The notes beneath the pieces are model-generated. The model was given only the letters and a program-made list of their open reading frames with translations. It was not told the origin of the DNA and searched no databases. The translations under genes and the position numbers were made by a program. A DNA stretch of 64,000 nt, from the NCBI GenBank assembly GCA_002238555.1, contig MPMO01000003.1:1-64000 (forward strand), written 5' to 3'. The first letter of the stretch is position 1. Every line of letters starts with the position of its first letter. Shown here piece after piece: positions 27,032-35,863 of the stretch. Source of the DNA: Caldilineaceae bacterium bin34. Lineage in GTDB: Bacteria; Chloroflexota; Anaerolineae; Caldilineales; Caldilineaceae.

Positions 27032-30000
27032 ATGTCAACCGTTCACATATCGGGCGCGGCAGGTCGAGTTCCCAACGGGGCCACCGGCACTGCCGGCGGG
27101 TGGGAAGCCCGGCTGCGGTCGTTGACATTCGAGCACTGGCTCTGGGTGTCGCTGACCTTGGTGGCCTTGGGCATGCGCCTGGCGGGGCTGGGAGATCGCG
27201 CACTGTCGCACGACGAAAGTCTCCATGCACTGTACTCGTGGTACATCACGGACGCCTTCAACTACAGCCATGATCCCATGATGCATGGCCCGTTTCTGTT
27301 CCATGTGAACGCCCTGCTGTATCTGCTGTTCGGGGCCTCGGACTTCACGGCCCGGTTGTTTCCGGCCCTGGTTGGCACCGCCACGGTCGCATCGCTCTGG
27401 TGGTTCCGCGGCATCCTGGGGCGGCGGGGAGCCCTGCTGGCGGCAGTCCTTCTGACCATCAGCCCCTCGCTGCTGTTTCACAGCCGGTACATCCGCAACG
27501 ACATTTACGTGGCGTTGTGCAGTCTGTTGTGGGCCCTGGGGCTGATGCGCTACGTGCAGACCGGCTTGCAACGCTGGCTGTACCTTCTGGCGTCAAGCAT
27601 GCTGGTGGCCCTGGTCAGCAAGGAGAACGCATTCATCACCGGGGCCATTTTCGGGCTCTTCAGCCTCTGCGGCGCCGGATGGGGCCTTTGGCGGACTCGG
27701 GGTGCGTCGCGGCTTGCCGCCTGTCGCCTCGCGGACACCGCCATCGTCATGGGGGTCCTGGTGGTGCCGTTCCTCGTACCGTTTACCCTGATCTTGGCCG
27801 GGCGCGAGCCCATGCCCGTGGACTACGACAGCCAAACGATGGCGTTGGTGGTCGCGGGTCTGCTCGGAGGAATCGGGTTGGCCGGAACCGCCGGGTTTCT
27901 TCGTTTCCTGCGTCCGGTTTGGTGGGACACGCCCCTGACCCACAGGAACCTGCCAATCCTGTTTGTCGGGTTCTGGTTTGTGGCCTTGGCGTTCTACACC
28001 AATCTTTTTTCATCGGCTCCGGGGGTCCAGTCCGGAGTGGTGGGCAGCCTGGGGTACTGGCTGGAACAACAGGAGGTGATGCGCGGCGGCCAGCCGTGGT
28101 TCTACTACCCGTATCTGGCCCTGCTGTATGAATTCCTGCCCCTGGCCCTGCTCGCGGCCTCGGTTCCCTGGCTGGTCCGGTATGCGCTTGCGGGGCCGTC
28201 CCCGGGACGGCAATCAAGTCAGTCCGACCATGAAGTTCCCTGGCTGGTGCCCGGCCTCCTGCTTGTCTGGACCATCGGCAGTTATGCCGGCTATACGGTG
28301 GCGGGCGAAAAGATGCCCTGGCTCATGGTTCATCTGGTGTTGCCAACGCTCCTGTGGGGGAGTTGGGCCGCATCCAGGTGGATAGGTACTGTTTCCCCTG
28401 ATGACAAGCCCGGGTTGGTTGCCTGTGTCTTGGGCGGGGCGGGCATTGCCTGTTGGATGTTCGCAACGGGCCGCACGCCTTTTTCCGGCAGCGACCAGGA
28501 AGCCGTGCGCGAGACCATGCAATGGCTGTCGCTGGTTGCAGGGGGGTGTGGGTTGCTGGCGCCGTTGGCCGTGGGGTTTGTCCAGGGCCGGCCGGGCCAT
28601 GGCCGACTGTTGGGCATGAGTACAGGTCTGGCACTTGGCATCCTGACGGTGCATGTTGCCTGGAACCTGGCCTATGTGCGGTACGACAGTGCCCGCGAGT
28701 ACTTGGTCTATGCCCACGGCACCCCCGATGTCAAACAGGTATTGGCGGACATCGACACTGTCCGAAGAGCACTTCCGGAAGGCCACGGCCCGGCCATCAT
28801 GTACGACCACGAGGTGTCCTGGCCGATGGCGTGGTACTTCCGCGACGATGGGGCCGTGCAGCTATATGACGGCAGGTCCCCGACCACCGACCTGCGGGAA
28901 GCCCCCGTCGTCTTGGCCGGAGCCGCGACTGCATCCAACGTTCAGCCACTGGTCCGGCGCGGCTACGTGACGCGCCGCTTCCGGTTGATTTGGTGGCCCG
29001 AGGAGTCCTACAAGGAATTCAACGCAGACACTCTGGCCGGATTTTTGGACCGAAACGTACGGAGGCGTTGGCTGGATCGCTTCCTATGGAGGGAACATCC
29101 CGACTTGAGCGAAGAAGCCTGGCCTCATGTCAACTACTTCGACATGCATGTTAAGTGGGACCTGGCACCGCTGATATGGTCACCAGCCGAGTTCCCGAAC
29201 CTTTATCCCACGTTGATGAATCCCGAGTTGGCACTGGAACTCGAATTGGTGCAGGTTGTTGACGGTGCGCTGGAGCAGGCGGAGCTTGGCAGGCCGCTGG
29301 GCGTGTCGATTGGCCCGGATGGCCAGCGGGTAGTGACCGACGGCGACCAACACAGGGTTGCGGTGTTTGGCCGGAACGGGGAGCTGCTCTGGGAAGTCGG
29401 GGGATACTGCAACCTTCGCGAACCGACTGCCTGCGGCGATCTCGACGGTGATGGACCCCTCAGGCTTGGCGACGGCCAGTTCAATGAACCGTGGGGAGCC
29501 GCCATGGCGGCCGACGGGCGGCTATACGTTGCGGACACTTGGAATCACCGGATACAAAGGTTTTCGCCGGACGGTGCCTTTGAACTGGCTTGGGGTGCGG
29601 CCCTGGACGCGAGGTTGCCGAACCGGAACCCAATCGGCTTGTTCGGTCCCAGGGGCATCACTGTCGAAGCGGATGGCAGCATCGTCGTGGCGGACACGGG
29701 CCACCACCGCCTGCTGCGGTTTTCACCTGAAGGTGTTCTGAGGGCGGAAATCGGCTCGTCCGGCATGGGGCCGGTCCAATTCCAGGAACCGGTTTCGGTT
29801 TTGCCGGAGGCAAACGGCAACCTGTGGGTCACCGACGCCTGGAACGGTCGGATTCAACGGATCTCTGCTGCGAATGTGTTGCTGGGTGAGATACCGGTGC
29901 CCCTGTCCATGTGGTCAACCCGTTACCCCGACGACAAGCCGTTTGTGGGTGCGGTGCCCGACGGCCTGGTGGTAACCGACCCCTTAAACGGCCGGCTCGT

Positions 30001-30190
30001 GTTCTTTGGCCTTGACGGTGAACTGCTCGGCTATCAGGATCTGACAGCCTTCCAGGAAACTGCGCAGGAACCACCCATGCCGGTTGGGATTGCCGTTGAT
30101 GGGCTGACGGAAACGATTGTGGTCGCGGACGCTGCCAACAGCCGTCTCCTGGAACTGGGGCTGCCGTCGTTGCCTTCGCCCGACAAGTGA
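27032..30190 (+). CDS. TIGR03663 family (Agl23-like) membrane protein fused to NHL propeller
   Basis: This 1052-aa protein starts 12 bases after the YYY gene. The N-terminal half is a GT-C-like membrane domain with LSHDESLHALYSWYI (Asp-Glu loop), HDPMMHGPFLFHVNALLYLL and HSRYIRNDIYVALCSLLWAL, the TIGR03663 pattern. From about residue 740 it carries NHL blades: GVSIGPDGQRVVTDGDQHRV, PWGAAMAADGRLYVADTWNH, PRGITVEADGSIVVADTGHH and EANGNLWVTDAWNGRIQRIS. The propeller probably sits outside the membrane. Archaeal Agl23-like proteins are linked to N-glycosylation, so a surface-glycan role is inferred. Confidence 0.88.
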   Translation: MSTVHISGAAGRVPNGATGTAGGWEARLRSLTFEHWLWVSLTLVALGMRLAGLGDRALSHDESLHALYSWYITDAFNYSHDPMMHGPFLFHVNALLYLLFGASDFTARLFPALVGTATVASLWWFRGILGRRGALLAAVLLTISPSLLFHSRYIRNDIYVALCSLLWALGLMRYVQTGLQRWLYLLASSMLVALVSKENAFITGAIFGLFSLCGAGWGLWRTRGASRLAACRLADTAIVMGVLVVPFLVPFTLILAGREPMPVDYDSQTMALVVAGLLGGIGLAGTAGFLRFLRPVWWDTPLTHRNLPILFVGFWFVALAFYTNLFSSAPGVQSGVVGSLGYWLEQQEVMRGGQPWFYYPYLALLYEFLPLALLAASVPWLVRYALAGPSPGRQSSQSDHEVPWLVPGLLLVWTIGSYAGYTVAGEKMPWLMVHLVLPTLLWGSWAASRWIGTVSPDDKPGLVACVLGGAGIACWMFATGRTPFSGSDQEAVRETMQWLSLVAGGCGLLAPLAVGFVQGRPGHGRLLGMSTGLALGILTVHVAWNLAYVRYDSAREYLVYAHGTPDVKQVLADIDTVRRALPEGHGPAIMYDHEVSWPMAWYFRDDGAVQLYDGRSPTTDLREAPVVLAGAATASNVQPLVRRGYVTRRFRLIWWPEESYKEFNADTLAGFLDRNVRRRWLDRFLWREHPDLSEEAWPHVNYFDMHVKWDLAPLIWSPAEFPNLYPTLMNPELALELELVQVVDGALEQAELGRPLGVSIGPDGQRVVTDGDQHRVAVFGRNGELLWEVGGYCNLREPTACGDLDGDGPLRLGDGQFNEPWGAAMAADGRLYVADTWNHRIQRFSPDGAFELAWGAALDARLPNRNPIGLFGPRGITVEADGSIVVADTGHHRLLRFSPEGVLRAEIGSSGMGPVQFQEPVSVLPEANGNLWVTDAWNGRIQRISAANVLLGEIPVPLSMWSTRYPDDKPFVGAVPDGLVVTDPLNGRLVFFGLDGELLGYQDLTAFQETAQEPPMPVGIAVDGLTETIVVADAANSRLLELGLPSLPSPDK

Positions 30191-30311
30191 GTTTGGGACC
30201 GGTTCGGCTAAATCGATATACACGGACACCCCGTCGTTGGGTTTCCGGGGCTGGGTACCAGACTGCCTGCAGGAGGTGCTCGACACCCCTCGGCCTCTCC
30301 AAGTGCGGTGA

Positions 30312-30344
30312 GTTTCGCCATGCCGGTGGCACCGGCATGGAAAC
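30312..30344. terminator. Large palindrome between convergent genes, probable bidirectional terminator
   Basis: CCATGCCGGTG (30318-30328) and CACCGGCATGG (30330-30340) form a perfect 11-base inverted repeat around a single G. It is flanked by matching GTTT and AAAC (30312-30315 and 30341-30344). It lies 122 bases after the TIGR03663 gene stop and 13 bases before the end of the DUF368 gene on the other strand. No U-run follows, so it could instead be a dispersed repeat or a protein site. Confidence 0.5.
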
Positions 30345-30357
30345 CTCTGTTGCTTCC

Positions 30358-31308
30358 TCAACGAGGCGATTCGCGTTGCGAAGCCTCCAACGCGGTGGAA
30401 CTTCGGGCCAGAATGTAAACCAGCGCCAGTCCCGCCAGTGCTGCCGCGCACACCGTCACGAACTCGGTGCTGGCCGCGTACTCGGGAGTGATGTCCGGGA
30501 TGGTAAGGCCCAGGATGCTTGGGCCGGCATCCGAACCGTCCAGTGCAGAAGCGGAATTCCATGGCCAAATCCGACGGACGCTCCCCGCCATGATTCCAAC
30601 CAGAACAGCCAGCATGGGTTGCGTCCAACGGCGATACATCCACAGCAGGGCTTTCGACACGGTCAACAGCCCCATGGCGCCCCCGGCAAGGACTGCCATG
30701 ACAATGTCCCACTCCTGATTGTTGACCGCGGCCAGGACGGGGCCGTACTGGCCCATCATGACCAGCACCCAAGAACCCGACACCCCCGGAAGCAGCATGG
30801 CTCCAACGGCAAGCCATCCGCACAGCAACAGAAACCAGGGCACGGTGGGGGTGACTGCAGGAGCCAGGCCCATGCACAACCAGACCGTGGCCAGACTTGC
30901 CAGGACCAGAAGAATCCTGTCCGAGCGCCAATCCACCCTGTCCCTTCCGATCACGATCGCCGATCCCAGTATCAACCCGCAGAAGAAGCTCCAGAGCTGC
31001 AAAGGCCAGCGCGACAGCACGGCTTCGACGGCCCGGGCCAAAACGAGCAGTGCGGTACCTACGCCGATGCCCAACGGAATCAAAAACCGAATGTTGACCC
31101 TGTCCAACACCGATCGCCAACGCAGGCTGGCCGCGTCCTGCCACAGCGCCCTGTCCGACAGGGCTCCCAGACTTGCGAGCAGTTCGGGATAGATCCCGAG
31201 CAGGAGGGCCATGGTTCCGCCGGACACTCCCGGAACCACATCGGCAGCACCCATGCAACAGCCCTTGAGGACTGTGCGCGCGACCTTTCCCCAAGCGGTG
31301 GGGACCAT
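30358..31308 (-). CDS. DUF368 membrane protein (PopT-type polyprenyl-phosphate transporter)
   Basis: This 316-aa polytopic protein has the family hallmark GAADVVPGVSGGTMALLLGI near residue 20 and its second copy AVGAMLLPGVSGSWVLVMMG near residue 180, consistent with an inverted-repeat fold. DUF368 proteins recycle undecaprenyl phosphate across the membrane in other bacteria. The ATG at 31308 was preferred; a GTG frame continues to 31365. It is convergent with the giant GT-C-like operon, whose products would also need lipid-phosphate carriers, a functional link by inference. Confidence 0.85.
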   Translation of the reverse strand: MVPTAWGKVARTVLKGCCMGAADVVPGVSGGTMALLLGIYPELLASLGALSDRALWQDAASLRWRSVLDRVNIRFLIPLGIGVGTALLVLARAVEAVLSRWPLQLWSFFCGLILGSAIVIGRDRVDWRSDRILLVLASLATVWLCMGLAPAVTPTVPWFLLLCGWLAVGAMLLPGVSGSWVLVMMGQYGPVLAAVNNQEWDIVMAVLAGGAMGLLTVSKALLWMYRRWTQPMLAVLVGIMAGSVRRIWPWNSASALDGSDAGPSILGLTIPDITPEYAASTEFVTVCAAALAGLALVYILARSSTALEASQRESPR

Positions 31309-31416
31309 GGGTAACCTGGGTTGGGTGTTCAACTTGCCCTGGACGGACCAAAGGCGCGCAAACACGGCCCGATCGCGGGAGACCGGGCCGATCAGGTTGT
31401 GGACTGAACCGGAACC

Positions 31417-31584
31417 CTAACGGGATTCCCTGTAGATTACGTGCCGCCGCAACACGGGATCAAACTTGCGCAGTTCCAGGCGACTGGTGTTGTTGCGCCG
31501 GTTTTTCTCCGTGAGATAGCGATGCGAACTTTCCGTGCTCTTCATCGTTACCTGGATCCGCGCGCCTTTGCCTTTCTTTGCCAT
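31417..31584 (-). CDS. rpmG: 50S ribosomal protein L33 (bL33)
   Basis: This 55-aa protein starts at the ATG at 31584 with GAGG six bases upstream. It reads [20 protein letters not shown], then [20 protein letters not shown] and a basic end. The length and the 'TxKNRRNTxxRLELxKF' block are those of bL33. It has no cysteines, so it is the zinc-independent (C-minus) form. The longer open frame to 31743 is not needed. A TATAAT box lies 67 bases upstream on the same strand. Confidence 0.95.
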   Translation of the reverse strand: MAKKGKGARIQVTMKSTESSHRYLTEKNRRNNTSRLELRKFDPVLRRHVIYRESR

Positions 31585-31650
31585 AATGCCTCGCCACTCG
31601 GCCGGATGTGTTCGCTCCGACACTAACGCACCGGGTCGTGTTCTGCCTGG

Positions 31651-31656
31651 ATTATA
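31651..31656 (-). promoter_or_regulatory. Predicted -10 box for rpmG
   Basis: TATAAT reads on the minus strand 67 bases upstream of the rpmG ATG, in the 159-base gap between rpmG and the divergent menA. The -35 hexamer at 17 bases (AGTCCG) is poor. Ribosomal protein genes are usually driven by strong promoters, and this is the only good -10 in the gap. Confidence 0.45.
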
Positions 31657-31743
31657 CCCATCGTCGCTGTTTTCGGACTGTTCGCTGGACGTGTTGCACC
31701 ACTCCGGCAAGGTCCAGTCCGGCCATACCCCTCGGTGTGCCAA

Positions 31744-32631
31744 ATGCCTGCCAAGCGTTCGCTGCTGTCGATTTGGGTCCAGGCTGCCCGGCCCAAGACC
31801 TTGGTTGCCGGCGTGGCACCGGTGGTGATTGGTTTGGTCATGGCTTCAACCACGGCTCCGTTGGTGTGGGTTTCCGCAGTCCTCACATTGTTGACGTCCG
31901 TCGGCATTCAAGTTGGGACCAACTTTGTCAACGATTTTGCGGATTGGCGTCGCGGTGCCGATCAGCCGGATCGGATTGGACCGCAGCGGGTCATGCAGGC
32001 GGGGTTGTTGTCCCCCAGGGCCATGACTGCCGGCATCTGCCTCGTGTTCGGCTGTGTCTTGGCTGCCGGCACATATCTGTTCCTGCACAGCGGTCCCTTT
32101 GTCCTGGCGGTCGGCACAACGGGGGTGCTGCTGGGGTTTCTCTATTCCGTGGGCCCGTCGCCCCTCGCCTACAACGGCCTCAGCGACCTGATGGTCCTAT
32201 TGTATTTTGGGGTGCTCGCGGTAGCAGGAACCTGGTATGTACAAGTGGGCCAGGTCGCCGCGCACGTTCTGCTGGCAGGCGCGGCGCCGGGCCTGTTGTC
32301 GACCGCCATCCTGGCGGTCAACAACATCCGCGACCGTGACCAGGACCAACGCGCAGGGCGTCGCACACTGGTCATTCGGTACGGTTTGGGGTTCGGACGC
32401 TGGGAATACACGCTGTGTTGCGCCGTGGCTGCGTTCGTGCCGGTCCTGCTTTGGCTGCTGGGGTACGCACCTCCCTGGATTCTGCTGGCCTCGGCTGGTC
32501 TTGTACCGTCGGCCGGATTGATCAAGGAAGTTTGGACACTGTCCGGTCCGGCGTTGAACCAAACTCTGGCCAAGACGGCCGGTTTGCTGGTGCTCTACTC
32601 CGGCTTGTTCTGCCTGGGTTGGTTGTTGTAA
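31744..32631 (+). CDS. menA: 1,4-dihydroxy-2-naphthoate polyprenyltransferase (UbiA family)
   Basis: This 295-aa polytopic prenyltransferase shows the first metal-diphosphate motif [14 protein letters not shown], then [15 protein letters not shown], and the second motif [17 protein letters not shown]. The MenA subgroup is favoured over UbiA by 'GxNFVNDxxDxxxGxD' and the 'AVNNIRD' second site. It would prenylate 1,4-dihydroxy-2-naphthoate in menaquinone synthesis. ATG 31744 was used; an in-frame GTG lies at 31735. It is divergent from rpmG and no other men genes are in the window. Confidence 0.88.
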   Translation: MPAKRSLLSIWVQAARPKTLVAGVAPVVIGLVMASTTAPLVWVSAVLTLLTSVGIQVGTNFVNDFADWRRGADQPDRIGPQRVMQAGLLSPRAMTAGICLVFGCVLAAGTYLFLHSGPFVLAVGTTGVLLGFLYSVGPSPLAYNGLSDLMVLLYFGVLAVAGTWYVQVGQVAAHVLLAGAAPGLLSTAILAVNNIRDRDQDQRAGRRTLVIRYGLGFGRWEYTLCCAVAAFVPVLLWLLGYAPPWILLASAGLVPSAGLIKEVWTLSGPALNQTLAKTAGLLVLYSGLFCLGWLL

Positions 32632-33197
32632 TCCGTCGGATTGCGGCCGGGTCGGTCAACGTCGGTGTCCGACCATTTTCGCTGCCGCATGCCACGGTGG
32701 CATGGCTTCTTGCATGGTCGGGAAGGTCCTGCCGTTCCGAATCGATCAGGCACCAGGCATAACATCCCCTCGCCGCGGACTGATGCGCAGAGGTGGCCCC
32801 ATTTGGCCCTCGAGCGCACACGGTGCCGTTCGCATTGCCGAGCAGGGAGCTGCAAGGCATGCGGATTTGTCGAGACCGGGAAACCACCCTGACCGGAGTC
32901 GCGGTTGGTGAAGCGCCGTAGCGATCGGAACGGGAGCGCGACCGCGTACCGTCGATTGCAACCTGGAAACCCTCAGTCGGATGATGGATCAGCGCCAAGG
33001 ACAGGGAAGTCACCACTTGGGATTGGCCTGCTGCGACGCGTGGTTTCCAGGCGGCTGACCGTTTCCCGCATCCGTGTCCGTAGGGTTACGGAGGGACGTT
33101 CGATCGCCCCCAGCCGTCTCCCGGCTGTCCTGTGGAAGACGGTTCAGGCTACAATTAACCCAACAATTGATTTACCGACGTACCGCCCAGGTGGCTC
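32632..33197. other. 566-base stretch without a supported gene
   Basis: No frame here resembles a protein family and codon texture is poor. Two dyads are visible. CATGCCAC-G-GTGGCATG (32688-32704), 57 bases after menA, could aid termination. A separated inverted repeat, CCTGGAAACC (32962-32971) and GGTTTCCAGG (33042-33051), could close a structured RNA or mark an old element. TACAAT at 33150-33155 is a weak -10 candidate for the SpoIID gene. Confidence 0.4.
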
Positions 33198-35807
33198 ATG
33201 GATCCATCGCGTCGCAGCAAGCCCGTCTGGCGTTCGGTCATAGGTCCCCTGACAATGGGGTTGCTGTGGCCATCAATTCTTGGCGGATTGTGGTTCTTCT
33301 TCCTATCGGAGTTCGGCAATCCCCTAGCGGCCAATGCCGTTAACCTTCGTACTACAGGACCCGATCTGGCCGATACCGGCGAGGTCGCTTCCCAGGCCGT
33401 CGGTTCCCCCGGCTTCACAGTGGAAGGGTCGATCACACACGCACGCGTCCTGATCGGCGGGACCGTGGTGGTGGACCAGGAACAGGCGCATGTGGGTGCG
33501 ATGCAGGTGGATCCTTCAGGGGCTATCGTTGCATTTGACATTGCGCCCACCGGCACCGAGACCGCGGCCTTGGGCCAGGTCCATGTCTACAACATGGAAT
33601 CCGGCGCGGAGGTCGCGTCGTTTCCCGGCTACGCTCCGGCCTGGAACGAAACCTACGGCCTGACCTACGTGACACCGGACCACCAGGCTGCCGCCTACAA
33701 CCTGGAAACCCAGGCCACGTCGGTGATCAGCGCGGAGCCAAACCTGCATGTTGGCGAAAGTACGTTCTTTGATGCTTCCTCTGACGAGGTTACGGTACAG
33801 ACAACCGCCCCGTGGTCGTTTCATCCCACGACCATTCGCGTCCGCCACCTCTCACAGAACTACTGCCGCAAGAACGTGGCCGACAACCAGATTATCGAGG
33901 TTCCCTTTGAAGAGTATGTAGCCCGCGTACTGCCTGCCGAAGTGCCTCCGACGTGGGACATGGAGGCCCTGAAGGCGCAGGCCGTCGCGGTGCGCACGTA
34001 TGCCTGGAACAAGATTTGGCAGAACCGCAACAACCGCAATCCCTTCGATATCAGCGACTGGATTAACAACCAGGTGATGTGCGACTACCGGACTGCCCGG
34101 ACCGATCAGGCGGCGGAGGAAACCGCCGGCATGATCCTGAGTGTCCAGGGGGATGCCAGAGTGCTGCCGCTGACGGCCATGTACTCGGCGGAGAATGGAC
34201 ACCCGACGCGCGAAAACACCTATGTCAACTACCTGAAGAGCATTCCGGATCCGAATGCGGTGGGCAAAGTGCGGCGCGGACACGGATGGGGACTCAGCCA
34301 GTTGGGCGCCCAGCGCCTGGCCAAGCAGGGCTTCACCTACTGTCAGATTCTGGGTCACTACTACCAAAACATCCACATCAACAACTTCTCGGATCCGGAT
34401 ACGCCCATGGGATGTCTCATGGCCAACGGTGCTTCGGGGTATGCACGCGGTTCCGGCCTGTACCTGCGTGCCCTCGCGTCGGCCGGGGCCTCGACCCTTA
34501 GGGTGGTCGTGAGTGACGTCACGGAAGTCTCGGATCCTGCTCCGGGCAATGTGGCCCAAACCGACGACGCCCCGGTGGACGAGTCAACACTCCCGGTGGC
34601 GCCGGACAACAATCCGGAACCCGATGCCTCCACACCGTTGGAGGCGCTGCCCGACAACGCCACCGACGGCAGCCTCGCTGATCAAGTGCTCGACGCGGCG
34701 TCCGCGGATGGCAGCCTCGCCGATGAAGTACTCGCTGCGGCGACCGCGGATCCCGAGGTGGTGGCCGACGGTGAATTCCAGGAGGGAGCCGAATCTGCAG
34801 TCGAGGTTTCTGAGGCAACCGTCCTCGATTCGTCCGCGCCGGCGACCTCCCCGGCTACCGTGTTAAAGTCGGAGGCGTTGCCGCTTACGGTCAGTCTGCC
34901 GACTGATATTCGGGTTTGGATGTTCCCGGGCGACGTGGTGTCGGGGACCGAACTCGAACTCAAGCTCTACAGTGGTGAAACCTTGTTGGATACCCAACTC
35001 GTGACGGTGGATCGCCAAGGTCCCGATTGGCTTGATCTGCGCGTTGGCGCCGGCAACGGTGCCATCCTTCCAGTCACCGTTTCGGCCACCCCCGGGGACG
35101 GTATCAGCCTGGGGCGCGACTGGACCTGGGAGCAGAGCGCGTTCTCCTACACCACCAACAGCGGCGCCATCTTCAAGGAACCGGGAGCCACCGACGGCCT
35201 ATTGTGGTACGCGCAACCGGACGCCCATGAAGTGGGGGTTTGGCACGGTCCCTACACCGGCACGTTGCCGCATGGCCGCTCGTACCGGGCTGTGTTCAGG
35301 CTGCGCGTCCCGGACCTGGAGCGCCCCTACCTGAAGGAAACCGGGGCGGCTGAGCTTGTTGCCAAGTTGGATGTTGTCCACGACGAGGGGAGGAAAACCG
35401 CCGGATTCAGGAATCTCTATGTGTCCGACTTGCGGCCCCGTCCCGGCTTCCAGGCATTCTCCGTTGACTTCCATCTCTTTGAGGCGGAGACAGATGTCGA
35501 GTTCCGGGTTCACTGGCACGATGTCGTGCCGCTGGGCCTGGATCAGGTAACCGTGGTGTCGATTCCCTACCGCCATTGGCAGACCCAGCCGTTGCAGTGG
35601 CCCAGGGTGCCCGATGCTCCCCTCCAGAACCTTCAGATCCTTCCGTTTGACGCCGCGGACAACCCCGGCTCGCTGTTCACTCTGGACCTTGCGGGTAGCA
35701 CCAGCTCTTCCGGTGCCGGCCTGACCGACACCGACTGCAGCCTGTACGGGGACTGCGATCCCGATCCCGAGGCCAGCTTCATCGACGTTCCCGCCGCCGC
35801 CGAATAG
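33198..35807 (+). CDS. SpoIID/LytB domain cell-wall protein with C-terminal beta-rich extension
   Basis: This 869-aa protein has one N-terminal membrane segment (residues about 15-37). A beta-rich region follows, then the SpoIID core at about residues 220-405: IIEVPFEEYVARVLPAEVPP (with the catalytic-type Glu), DMEALKAQAVAVRTYAWNK and RGHGWGLSQLGAQRLAKQG. SpoIID enzymes cleave peptidoglycan glycan strands lacking stem peptides. An acidic linker (residues about 440-570) contains a 14-residue tandem repeat. The last 300 residues are beta-sandwich-like and may bind the surface. Sporulation genes are absent, so a role in division or wall remodelling is more likely. Confidence 0.87.
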   Translation: MDPSRRSKPVWRSVIGPLTMGLLWPSILGGLWFFFLSEFGNPLAANAVNLRTTGPDLADTGEVASQAVGSPGFTVEGSITHARVLIGGTVVVDQEQAHVGAMQVDPSGAIVAFDIAPTGTETAALGQVHVYNMESGAEVASFPGYAPAWNETYGLTYVTPDHQAAAYNLETQATSVISAEPNLHVGESTFFDASSDEVTVQTTAPWSFHPTTIRVRHLSQNYCRKNVADNQIIEVPFEEYVARVLPAEVPPTWDMEALKAQAVAVRTYAWNKIWQNRNNRNPFDISDWINNQVMCDYRTARTDQAAEETAGMILSVQGDARVLPLTAMYSAENGHPTRENTYVNYLKSIPDPNAVGKVRRGHGWGLSQLGAQRLAKQGFTYCQILGHYYQNIHINNFSDPDTPMGCLMANGASGYARGSGLYLRALASAGASTLRVVVSDVTEVSDPAPGNVAQTDDAPVDESTLPVAPDNNPEPDASTPLEALPDNATDGSLADQVLDAASADGSLADEVLAAATADPEVVADGEFQEGAESAVEVSEATVLDSSAPATSPATVLKSEALPLTVSLPTDIRVWMFPGDVVSGTELELKLYSGETLLDTQLVTVDRQGPDWLDLRVGAGNGAILPVTVSATPGDGISLGRDWTWEQSAFSYTTNSGAIFKEPGATDGLLWYAQPDAHEVGVWHGPYTGTLPHGRSYRAVFRLRVPDLERPYLKETGAAELVAKLDVVHDEGRKTAGFRNLYVSDLRPRPGFQAFSVDFHLFEAETDVEFRVHWHDVVPLGLDQVTVVSIPYRHWQTQPLQWPRVPDAPLQNLQILPFDAADNPGSLFTLDLAGSTSSSGAGLTDTDCSLYGDCDPDPEASFIDVPAAAE
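34665..34748 (+). repeat. Two-copy 42-base in-frame tandem repeat in the SpoIID linker
   Basis: Two abutting 42-base units encode DGSLADQVLDAASA (34665-34706) and DGSLADEVLAAATA (34707-34748). They differ at several codons, so the duplication is not recent. They lie in the acidic, disordered-looking linker between the SpoIID domain and the C-terminal beta-rich part. Confidence 0.7.
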
Positions 35808-35837
35808 CAGGGGCTCCGGGGCAAATCCCGGTGGCCG

Positions 35838-35860
35838 ATCCCTCCGCCACGCGGAGGGAT
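35838..35860. terminator. Perfect hairpin between convergent genes
   Basis: ATCCCTCCGC-CAC-GCGGAGGGAT forms a perfect 10-base stem with a three-base loop. It sits in the 56-base gap between the SpoIID gene stop (35807) and the ABC gene stop (35864, minus strand). It probably ends transcription from both sides, although no long T-run follows. Confidence 0.6.
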
Positions 35861-35863
35861 TCG

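Noticed and set aside
32522-33016. 164-codon minus frame across the menA end and the following gap
   Set aside because: Low-complexity Arg/Ser/Pro translation, overlaps menA and has no start signal.
33198-35807. Evidence for sporulation
   Set aside because: SpoIID domains also occur in non-sporulating bacteria; no other sporulation gene is present.
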